Origin: Clostridiaceae bacterium
GTDB lineage: Bacteria > Bacillota > Clostridia > Oscillospirales > Acutalibacteraceae
DNA length: 33,275 nucleotides
Reading direction: 5' to 3'
Assembly (NCBI GenBank): GCA_016288315.1
Contig: JAEEYU010000027.1
Span: 1-33,275, forward strand
Of the stretch, positions 23,687 to 30,169 are shown piece by piece. How positions within the stretch are numbered: the first letter of the stretch is position 1; the number at the start of each line of letters is the position of its first letter. Made by a program: the position numbers and the translations under genes. The notes beneath the pieces were generated by a model. It saw nothing but the letters and a program-made list of their open reading frames with translations. It was not told the DNA's origin and searched no databases.

Positions 23687-24658
23687 TTATTCATTTACAC
23701 TGCCTGTTACGGGCAATGTGCATCTAATAAGTTTTATGACATTAAGTGCTTGCGGATGTGTCAGTTGATAAATGTTTTCATATGTGTATTTTTTCTGCAT
23801 TCTTTTTGCGCTGCCTTTAAAATTGAATCTTATGCATTGCTGTATTAACCTATCGGAAACATTTATTATAAAGTCGTTGCCGTTAGCTTTGATTTCCGTA
23901 ACATTGAAAGTGTTTTTAATATCATTCAGATCGGACATAACACCCGGTGTCAGATATTTAAATGCGGCAATTTCATCGTTGGAATAAACCTGATACTTGA
24001 ATCTTTTGTCATCCATCCTGACCGCTTTCATTGTCGGATTTTCGCTTCCGGCAGAAAATGAAGTTTTCAGCAATATATTTGCGGATGTTTCTCTTCGTGA
24101 GTCAATCGATAAATCCGTTCCGCTGAACACATCGTCTGTTTTATAGTCGTAAGCGGACCCGTCTTTCGTTTTAATTTGAGAAATGATTTTGGCATAATCG
24201 GAAGACAGGGTATATTTTTTTCCTTCAAAAACACCTTGAAAAGTATCGGAACGCCCTTCGATTATTTCACCCAGGTTTTTATTGATTTGCTTTTTTTGCT
24301 TCTGAATATATGTCCCGAGATGCTCTCCGTTGATTTCATCGCTGATCATCCCCGCATAAACAATCGAATAGAATTCTTCTTCTTTTTCATATTGAATGTT
24401 CTTTATATGATTATCTGCTTTAACCGCCAGAACAGCGGCTGTTATTGCGGAAATAAGTCCGACAGCGATGGATATGAGAAAAACAACGGCAGCCAGATCG
24501 CTGTCACCAAATCCGCTGATAAAAAATGCGATTGTGCTTATAATTGTAATACCGAACGATATCATTGCCGCGATTTGCTTGGACTTTGCCTCTTTCAGCA
24601 TTTCTCCGTATTCCGTGATAATGTCATTGATATTTTCTTTGTGTAACTGTTCGTTCAT
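23687..24658 (-). CDS. DUF3137-like membrane protein
   Basis: 323 residues from the ATG at 24658, which has GGGAGG 8 bases ahead; the longer frame start at 24712 lies in the shared upstream element and is unlikely. Two membrane spans (about 30-50 and 55-78) follow a charged N-terminus. The large soluble part (about 85-323) carries the DUF3137-type phrase of changing D..F.G then YSNDEIAAFKYLTPGVMSDLNDI (about 225-247), and FIINVSDRLI. In the genomes I recall, DUF3137 proteins stand next to LemA, as here. The function of the pair is unknown. Family call is from pattern and neighbourhood rather than a strict motif. Confidence 0.7.
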   Translation of the reverse strand: MNEQLHKENINDIITEYGEMLKEAKSKQIAAMISFGITIISTIAFFISGFGDSDLAAVVFLISIAVGLISAITAAVLAVKADNHIKNIQYEKEEEFYSIVYAGMISDEINGEHLGTYIQKQKKQINKNLGEIIEGRSDTFQGVFEGKKYTLSSDYAKIISQIKTKDGSAYDYKTDDVFSGTDLSIDSRRETSANILLKTSFSAGSENPTMKAVRMDDKRFKYQVYSNDEIAAFKYLTPGVMSDLNDIKNTFNVTEIKANGNDFIINVSDRLIQQCIRFNFKGSAKRMQKKYTYENIYQLTHPQALNVIKLIRCTLPVTGSVNE

Positions 24659-24687
24659 TATTATTCCTCCCGGCATTAAGCCAATTA

Positions 24688-24764
24688 TTTGAGCGTTTTT
24701 CGCTCTTTTCACTTTTAAGGCGAAACAAAATTGAAAATAGTTTGAAATTTTTTGAAAAAAGTTG
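24688..24764 (-). repeat. Shared upstream element, copy 2
   Basis: Counterpart of 13021-13098. The best-kept part on the minus strand is TTTCGCCTTAAAAGTGAAAA followed by GAGCG-AAAAA-CGCTC, a 5-bp hairpin. It ends about 30 bases before the DUF3137 start. Confidence 0.65.
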
Positions 24765-24793
24765 AATAATTTTTGAAATTATTTTTCGAAATG

Positions 24794-24821
24794 AAAAACG
24801 GCAGCGCAAAAAGCGCTGCCG
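24794..24821 (-). terminator. Minus-strand rho-independent terminator
   Basis: Perfect 9-bp stem CGGCAGCGC / GCGCTGCCG (24799-24807, 24813-24821), 5-base loop, followed on the minus strand by TTTTTCATTT. No intact minus-strand gene lies immediately before it; either it belongs to the remnant at 24844-25095 or it was the end of the sialidase operon before the insertion. Confidence 0.85.
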
Positions 24822-24843
24822 AAATTATATAAAAATATCTAGA

Positions 24844-25095
24844 TTACAATTTATCAAAAACGTTTCTTAGCAAGCAATGTGTCTGTTCCCACAAACACAA
24901 ACTTGTCAGGGAAGCATCCCTAACACCCTCACACATCATTGATAAAATCAATGAGCCGAAAATAAAAACAGTTATGCCCTCGGCGATAAAATTCAGAGTA
25001 ATTGTTCTGAATCTGCCGGAGGCATTTTTGTTGATGGTTTGAAATTGAATGGTGATTATTTCGGAAACAGTTGTTAAATTAAATGTTTCAAGTTT
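24844..25095 (-). pseudogene. Open-frame remnant overlapping a run of hairpins
   Basis: Minus-strand frame open for 83 codons between stops, with no ATG/GTG/TTG at its start. It includes a hydrophobic stretch (ITVFIFGSLILSMM) followed by CEGVRDASLTSLCLWEQT and a stop 23 bases before a good terminator. It could be the 3' end of a truncated gene. The same DNA holds four hairpins in a row (24878-24899, 24904-24925, 24937-24953, 24992-25011; arms of 9, 9, 7 and 6 bases), so a structured RNA or element end is an alternative. I do not recognise the sequence. Confidence 0.3.
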
Positions 25096-25176
25096 TTAGA
25101 TAAGCGCATTTTTAATGCTGAAAAAATTTGTAGTCACTTAAAAGCGACAGCAAATATATTTCTACAAAAAATCTAT

Positions 25177-25205
25177 TGACTCGAACATTTGTTTGCTGTA
25201 TAATA
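25177..25205 (+). promoter_or_regulatory. Strong promoter of the recombinase operon with upstream dyad
   Basis: TTGACT (25177-25182), 17-base spacer, perfect TATAAT (25200-25205). Just upstream is an inverted repeat TTTGTAG (25127-25133) / CTACAAA (25163-25169) enclosing the near-palindrome GTCACTTAAAAGCGAC, a candidate operator or recombinase site. Confidence 0.75.
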
Positions 25206-25283
25206 CACTCACCTTAGAAGTTTTTAAGTATAATTGTTATTGGTTTTATGTGATTTTTTTAAAGAACAGTTGGTGAGTGACAA

Positions 25284-25628
25284 TTGAAGAAAAATGAATT
25301 TGATGATACAATAGCATTGGCAGACGAGATAATTGAATACTACTACAAGAATCCCGATGAAGAAAAAGCTCCGTCGCCGCCGCACGAAAACAATCTTGCT
25401 TCCTTTGATGAAAACGGCAATATGACTGTCAATAATGTTGCCGCTTTCTGGCTGCCTGAATTCAGAATTGATGATGAAGAGAAAAGCGTAAAATATGTTG
25501 TTGACGGAACCTATGAAGGTGAAACTTTTCTTCATAATAAACTGAAACGGATTATCGATAATGTAATAGACAATATGAATAAAATCGACAGCGACATTAC
25601 CGGTCAGGAGAGTGAAAGCAATGAATAA
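25284..25628 (+). CDS. Small acidic protein encoded with the recombinase
   Basis: 114 residues from the TTG at 25284; the ATG at 25293 is an alternative, since the ribosome site (GGTGAG) is weak. Not recognised. It is acidic, mostly helical at both ends (FDDTIALADEIIEYYYKN and LHNKLKRIIDNVIDNM), with a central part NNVAAFWLPEFRI and VVDGTYEGETF. It ends 70 bases before the preferred recombinase start and within the longer version of that frame, so the two are co-expressed. By position it might steer recombination direction or control expression, but sequence gives no proof. Confidence 0.7.
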   Translation: MKKNEFDDTIALADEIIEYYYKNPDEEKAPSPPHENNLASFDENGNMTVNNVAAFWLPEFRIDDEEKSVKYVVDGTYEGETFLHNKLKRIIDNVIDNMNKIDSDITGQESESNE

Positions 25629-25698
25629 ACTCTCTGACCGTAATGATAAAGTAACCAACCCTGTATCAATGACAGTTGCCGCAGAAAAGGAGGAAAAC

Positions 25699-27453
25699 GT
25701 GAATACGGCAACAAACAAAATCACAGCACTGTATTGCAGATTGTCCCAGGAAGATGAACGCCTCGGCGAATCAATGAGTATTCAAAATCAGAAGGAAATG
25801 CTTCTGAACTATGCCAAAGAGAACAGATTTTCAAATCCCGTTTTCTATGTTGATGACGGATATACCGGCACCAATTTCGACAGACCCGGTTTTCAGCAGA
25901 TGCTTTCAGATATGCAGAACGGTAAGATATCAGCTCTTGTAACCAAGGACCTGAGCAGACTCGGCAGAGACTCTACAATGGTTGGCTATTATCAGAAATA
26001 TGTGTTTCCGCAGTTGGAAGTCCGATACATAGCCGTAAACGACAATTATGACTCTGCCAATCCCGGCAGCACCGACAATGATATGGCATTATTCAAGAAT
26101 CTGTTCAATGAGTTTTATCCGCTTGATACCAGCAGAAAGATTCGTGCTGTAAACCGTATGAAAGGCGAAAGCGGCAAAACTCTTACGACAATAATCCCTT
26201 ACGGCTATATCAAAGATCCTGAAGATCCCAATCACTGGATAGTTGATGAAGAGGCGGCAGAAGTGATAAAGCATATATTCAAGCTTTGCCTTGAAGGGAG
26301 AGGCCCGAGCCAGATTGCCAATCAGCTGACAGCTGAAAAGATATTAAATCCGACCGCATATAAAATATCAAAAGGGTTACCGGTTCATAATGCTGTTAAA
26401 GATAGTCCTTTCAAGTGGAACAAAAACACAGTCGTTCATATACTTGAGCGACGTGATTACACCGGTTGTACTGTTGCCTTCAAGACCTATACCAATTCAT
26501 TATGGGATAAAAAGCAGAGGCGAAATCCTTTAGAGAATCAGATTATCACTCCCGGAACCCATGAAGCAATCATAGATCAAGATACTTTTGACAAGGTTCA
26601 GATTATCCGCGAAAAGCGCCACCGTAAAACAAAGACGGGCAAAAGTCATATGTTTTCGGGCTTGCTATATTGCTATGATTGCGGCAGTAATATGTATTAC
26701 TGCACAGCGAACAATTTCGAATCAAAGCAGGATTTTTTTGAATGCTCAGGTCACCATAAGGACCATCAAAAATGTAAAACCCACTTTATTAGGGCGGAGA
26801 TTCTTGAATCGTTGGTCTGGCGTCATCTTAAGGAAGTCATCTCTTATGTATATTATCATGAAGCTTTCTTCAGGGAATATATGAAGCAGGCGAATGAAAT
26901 CGTCAGCAAACAGGAATTAAAAGTTATGCAAAAGCATCTCGCTCAGACTGAGGCGCGCATATCTGAAATTGACAGGCTTTATATTAAGACCTATGAGGAT
27001 AACGCAAACGGCAAACTGTCCGATAAGAGATTTCAGATGTTATCCGAGCAATATGATTCTGAGCAGGAAGATCTCAAAGCAAAAGCAATACAGTTAAAGA
27101 AGCGCATTGAAACACAGGAACAGAATACAGAGAGCGTTGACAAGTTTGTTTCACTTATCAAGGCTCACTTTGAAGATGACGGCCTGAACGGCTACAATCT
27201 TCACGAACTGATTCAGGGCATATACATCGAAAACGCAGATGTGCCTAATGACACAGATGGGAATATCGAGATTGATGATGACGACGGCGAGTGCATTATT
27301 TATTCAAAGAAGCCGAAATTGTCTACTTCAAAGAAATACCGAATCCGCAAAATTCATATCAAATATGATTTTGTTGGTTTCATACCCGTCAACAAGCTTC
27401 TGCAATATGCCGAAGAATCAAAAAATGCCCAGGACAAAGAAATATCGGCGTGA
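25699..27453 (+). CDS. Large serine recombinase (TndX/TnpX-like)
   Basis: 584 residues from the GTG at 25699. This start has a near-perfect AAAGGAGG 5 bases ahead and gives the usual family opening (NKITALYCRLSQEDERLGES); longer versions from 25612 or 25621 are less likely. Domains: resolvase catalytic domain with the active serine in YCRLS (about residue 14) and the arginine-bearing LVTKDLSRLGRD segment; recombinase domain (about 155-300, IPYGYIKDPEDPNHW); a zinc ribbon with CYDCG and a later Cys pair (C...KC, about 320-362); a coiled coil (about 405-480); and a DUF4368-like C-terminal region (LHELIQGIYIENAD). All catalytic parts look intact. It would cut and rejoin DNA at attachment sites to excise and insert its element. 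No cargo genes are visible. Confidence 0.93.
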   Translation: MNTATNKITALYCRLSQEDERLGESMSIQNQKEMLLNYAKENRFSNPVFYVDDGYTGTNFDRPGFQQMLSDMQNGKISALVTKDLSRLGRDSTMVGYYQKYVFPQLEVRYIAVNDNYDSANPGSTDNDMALFKNLFNEFYPLDTSRKIRAVNRMKGESGKTLTTIIPYGYIKDPEDPNHWIVDEEAAEVIKHIFKLCLEGRGPSQIANQLTAEKILNPTAYKISKGLPVHNAVKDSPFKWNKNTVVHILERRDYTGCTVAFKTYTNSLWDKKQRRNPLENQIITPGTHEAIIDQDTFDKVQIIREKRHRKTKTGKSHMFSGLLYCYDCGSNMYYCTANNFESKQDFFECSGHHKDHQKCKTHFIRAEILESLVWRHLKEVISYVYYHEAFFREYMKQANEIVSKQELKVMQKHLAQTEARISEIDRLYIKTYEDNANGKLSDKRFQMLSEQYDSEQEDLKAKAIQLKKRIETQEQNTESVDKFVSLIKAHFEDDGLNGYNLHELIQGIYIENADVPNDTDGNIEIDDDDGECIIYSKKPKLSTSKKYRIRKIHIKYDFVGFIPVNKLLQYAEESKNAQDKEISA

Positions 27454-27522
27454 CCGAAATCACGCCGAATCTCTTGGTAATATTGACTTTTCAGTATTAT
27501 CTAGAAAAATCCAATAATACTG
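27446..27522 (+). repeat. Two inverted repeats after the recombinase
   Basis: CGGCGTGA / TCACGCCG (27446-27453, 27460-27467) spans the recombinase stop. CAGTATTAT / ATAATACTG (27492-27500, 27514-27522) encloses the TATCTAGA-adjacent spacer and is a candidate attachment site. Confidence 0.55.
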
Positions 27523-27531
27523 GTTTACGAC

Positions 27532-27560
27532 CCGCAGGATAAATCCTGCGGTCTGCTTTT
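27532..27560 (+). terminator. Rho-independent terminator after the recombinase
   Basis: 9-bp stem CCGCAGGAT / ATCCTGCGG (27532-27540, 27543-27551) followed by TCTGCTTTTTT. Works on the + strand only. Confidence 0.85.
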
Positions 27561-27568
27561 TTACTCTT

Positions 27569-28627
27569 TTATTCAAGAGTCCATTTTGTATAGAGAATTG
27601 AGGTTTTTTCATCACCGGGGTATTTTGCGTAAAAGACGGTCAGCAGGGTTTGGTCGGGAAGCATAACCGTCGCGGGGTAGCCGAGGTCGTCATCGGCGCC
27701 GTCGAAGAGCTTGTATTCCTCTTTGGAGATACTGCCGTCGGGGAAGACCTCGCGGGCGTAGATGCCGTATTGAGGCACGCGCCTGCCGTAGCTCAGGATG
27801 ATTCTGCCGTTTGCGTTGCAAAGGTGAGGGGGAGAGCCGCAGATGCCGGTGGGCTCGAGTGCGCTCCACGACCTGCCTTTATCGGATGAAAAAGAGCAAA
27901 GCATTGTGAAATAATCGTCATTTTCTTCGAGGTGGGCGCGGAAGACAGCCATTATTCTGCCGTCGGGGAGTTCGGCGCAGTGCACTTCGTGGAGCATATC
28001 CGCATTGAAGCCGTCGGGATATGGAAAACTGCCCGCCTTTGAAAAGGTTTTGCCGCCGTCGGAGCTGACAAAGGCGGAGAAGGTGTCGGCGTTGTAAAGC
28101 TCTTTGCCGAAATAGAAAACAGTGCCGTCGGAAAGCAGGACGGGACCGTGCGGGGTATGAACGGGGATGCGCTTTTCATCACCCGCCTTTTCGCCGTAAT
28201 CATATAAAAAGCGGTAAAAACAGCCGCCTGCCCTGTCGCTTTCGGGCAGAGAGGAATACTCTCTGACGAGGGCGACGCCCTTGTCTCCGCTGTCGCCGTG
28301 AATCCAGTCGAGATAATCGTTTTCGTAATTGCGCGCGGGGTGGGACGCTCTTGTAAGGAGCATTCTGCCGCCGCCGAGATACAATATGCCGGGGTCGCGT
28401 TCGTCGAGATAACCGCCGCCGACAACCGATGGGAGCGACCAGCTTTCGCCGCCGTCGCGGCTTTTTAAAAGAACCACCCTGCCGAAGGGGCAGAGGTGAC
28501 CTGCGCGAAGCCCCGAGCAGACGACATATACGGTGCCGTTCTCGTCAACGCAGGCGGAGGGCCACGCCTGATAGGCGAAAAAGCTTTTTTCAAGGCGGAA
28601 AACGACGCCCTGATTCAGGATTTTCAT
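27569..28627 (-). CDS. Sialidase-family (BNR/Asp-box) protein
   Basis: 352 residues from the ATG at 28627, with CAGGAGTG 6 bases ahead; the 84 extra upstream residues of the open frame overlap the GH43 gene and look random. Six-bladed propeller type: Asp-boxes SRDGGESW (56-63), SSDGGKTF (about 188) and SSDKGRSW (about 250), plus the family phrases CGSPPHLCNANGRIILSYGRR and DDDLGYPATVMLPDQTLLTVFY. There is no signal peptide, so it probably acts in the cytoplasm. The fold is that of exo-sialidases, but many members cut other sugars or have no tested activity, so the substrate is open. It begins 4 bases after the GH43 stop, one operon. Confidence 0.8.
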   Translation of the reverse strand: MKILNQGVVFRLEKSFFAYQAWPSACVDENGTVYVVCSGLRAGHLCPFGRVVLLKSRDGGESWSLPSVVGGGYLDERDPGILYLGGGRMLLTRASHPARNYENDYLDWIHGDSGDKGVALVREYSSLPESDRAGGCFYRFLYDYGEKAGDEKRIPVHTPHGPVLLSDGTVFYFGKELYNADTFSAFVSSDGGKTFSKAGSFPYPDGFNADMLHEVHCAELPDGRIMAVFRAHLEENDDYFTMLCSFSSDKGRSWSALEPTGICGSPPHLCNANGRIILSYGRRVPQYGIYAREVFPDGSISKEEYKLFDGADDDLGYPATVMLPDQTLLTVFYAKYPGDEKTSILYTKWTLE

Positions 28628-28631
28628 ATTA

Positions 28632-29936
28632 TCACTCCTGCTTGTTACGGATTTTTTCGAGGTTGAGCGAAAAGATTTCGCACAGGCTGACGCCTTCTGT
28701 GCCCGAAAACTCAAAGCGGAGTTCATCGAGGCAGGAGGGCGCGGTAAAATCAAATGAGATTTCAGCGGAATCTTCGGAAAGACGGACATCTGCGGCGGGG
28801 TTTTTGCCGATATAAACGGACAGATTTGCCGGAGCTTCCGCTTTATAATCAAGGGTGAGGGAATAATCGCCGTTCTCAAATTGAACGGGGCTGAAAACGA
28901 AGCCCGAGCCGTTTTTTATGCCCGTTGCGGGGAAGCTGCCTGCCTTTTGTGTGACGTAAGCGCCGCCGTAAAAGCGGCAGGCGTTGACGGGGGATTTTAA
29001 CAGAGAGGGCGTAAGGGCGCTCAGAAATCCGCGCGAAGAGGGCTGAGCCTGACAGATTATGCAGTTTGCCTCATCGACCTCGATGCGCTCGGCTCTCGCC
29101 CTGCGCGAGAATTGGGAATTGTTTGAGGAGGCGTGGTAAAAGACGAACCATTCGCCGTTGATTTTTATGATTGAGCCGTGATTGTTCCAGGTTGAGGGGT
29201 CGCAGCCGTCGTTGTCAATGACGGTGCCGCGCCGCTCATAAGGGCCGTAGGGCGATGAACTGACGGCGTAGTCGAGTTTTGTCGGGCGGGCGCCGTTATG
29301 GGGGTATTCGGGCGAATACTCGGAGGCGTAAATCATACAGAAGCTGTCGCCGACTCTGCGCAGGGACGAGCCCTCGTGAAAGCCCTGCGCTCCGTCTTCG
29401 TTGGTGAGTATGCGGTCACGCACGGTGCCGGGCTTCAATGAGCAGAGGTCGTCGGCAAGCTCGCCGATTTTAAGGTTGAACTGCCCCCAGGTGTAGAAGA
29501 TTCTGCCGTCGTATTCAAGGACGGAGGGGTCGATGCCCTCAATCGGTCTGCCGTCAAGAGTTATCCGGCGGGCGTTTGTGAAGGGGCCTTCGGGACGGTC
29601 GCTTTCCGCCACGCCCTCGCTGCCGTCGGAGAGGCAGAAGAAGAGATAATATCTGCCGTTGTGATAAAGGGCGTCGGGGGCGTAGAGAACGGCGTCGGAC
29701 CAGGGGACATCGTCAACGGTGAAGCTCACGCCGTGCTCCGTCCAGTCGGTGAGGTCGTCGTCGGGGGCGGAGTAAACGTGATATTCCCTGCTGCAGTAGC
29801 CGCCGTCAAAAAGGTCATAAGAGCCGTAGAGCCAGACTCTGCCGCCGAAAACCTTGGGCTCGCCGTCGGCGATATAGGTGCCGAAAGGCAGGAAGGGGTT
29901 GAGACCTTTTTGCTGTGCGGTCGGGTTGTTTTTCAT
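28632..29936 (-). CDS. GH43-family glycosidase (arabinofuranosidase/xylosidase-like) with C-terminal carbohydrate-binding-like domain
   Basis: 434 residues from the ATG at 29936 (AAGAGG 8 bases ahead); the 16-codon longer start is in repeat sequence. The five-bladed propeller catalytic domain spans about 10-300. The acidic triad is complete: D24 in YIADGEP (base), D135 in GIDPSVLEYDG (pKa tuner), E188 in GFHEGSS (acid). Supporting phrases are WLYGSYD, YAPDALYHNGRYYLFF and GEWFVFYHASS. The last ~120 residues (SGFVFSPVQFENGDYSLTLD onward) resemble a CBM6-type beta-sandwich. No signal peptide, so intracellular cleavage of imported arabino- or xylo-oligosaccharides is likely, by family knowledge. 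First gene of a two-gene operon with the sialidase-like gene. Confidence 0.87.
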   Translation of the reverse strand: MKNNPTAQQKGLNPFLPFGTYIADGEPKVFGGRVWLYGSYDLFDGGYCSREYHVYSAPDDDLTDWTEHGVSFTVDDVPWSDAVLYAPDALYHNGRYYLFFCLSDGSEGVAESDRPEGPFTNARRITLDGRPIEGIDPSVLEYDGRIFYTWGQFNLKIGELADDLCSLKPGTVRDRILTNEDGAQGFHEGSSLRRVGDSFCMIYASEYSPEYPHNGARPTKLDYAVSSSPYGPYERRGTVIDNDGCDPSTWNNHGSIIKINGEWFVFYHASSNNSQFSRRARAERIEVDEANCIICQAQPSSRGFLSALTPSLLKSPVNACRFYGGAYVTQKAGSFPATGIKNGSGFVFSPVQFENGDYSLTLDYKAEAPANLSVYIGKNPAADVRLSEDSAEISFDFTAPSCLDELRFEFSGTEGVSLCEIFSLNLEKIRNKQE

Positions 29937-29991
29937 GGGAGTTACCTCTTTTACGGGAGATTGGGGCTCTTGGGGGAATTGCAATTAAAAC

Positions 29992-30118
29992 GGCGGGCGA
30001 TTGATAATCGCCGATGCAAGAGATTCTTCGCCTGCGGCTCAGAATGACAGTTTTTTTGGGAAAATGCAATTAAAACGGCGGGCGATTGATAATCGCCCCT
30101 ACGGGTTGCGGGGGGATT
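29992..30118. repeat. Dispersed repeats types A and B, second cluster
   Basis: Type A copy, partial (29992-30012); type B copy 2 (30021-30050, identical to 2003-2032); type A copy, full with flank (30073-30118). The preceding ATTAAAACGGC stretch is also duplicated at 29983-29993 and 30068-30078. No gene is seen between 29937 and 30169. Confidence 0.78.
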
Positions 30119-30132
30119 GCGGTGATATTGAA

Positions 30133-30161
30133 AAGCGGGCGGGCGATTGTAAACCGCCCGC
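30133..30161 (-). terminator. Terminator of the membrane-protein gene
   Basis: On the minus strand a perfect 9-bp stem GGGCGGGCG / CGCCCGCCC with loop GTTTACAAT, followed by GCTTTTCAAT, 9 bases or so after the stop at 30170. Its loop-side sequence resembles repeat type A, so it may have arisen from a copy. Confidence 0.75.
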
Positions 30162-30169
30162 CCTGGTTT

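Larger units (their letters stand above)
24836..27505 (+). mobile_element. Small serine-recombinase element, ends uncertain
   Basis: A stretch with its own promoter, a small acidic protein gene and a large serine recombinase. Candidate ends are the 8-base direct repeats TATCTAGA at 24836-24843 and 27498-27505. Removing the DNA between them would place the orphan terminator at 24794-24821 about 75 bases after the sialidase stop, which makes sense for that operon. Against this, the + strand terminator at 27532-27560 would then lie outside the element. The ends are therefore a proposal only. Confidence 0.4.

Noticed and set aside
25224..25724. 166-codon minus-strand frame opposite the acidic protein gene
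   Set aside because: Covers the recombinase-operon leader and the start of the recombinase; no ribosome site and Phe/Ile/Val-rich shadow composition.
28632..28879. 84-residue N-terminal extension of the sialidase-like protein
   Set aside because: Overlaps the GH43 coding region in another frame; the ATG at 28627 has a good ribosome site and family-like start.
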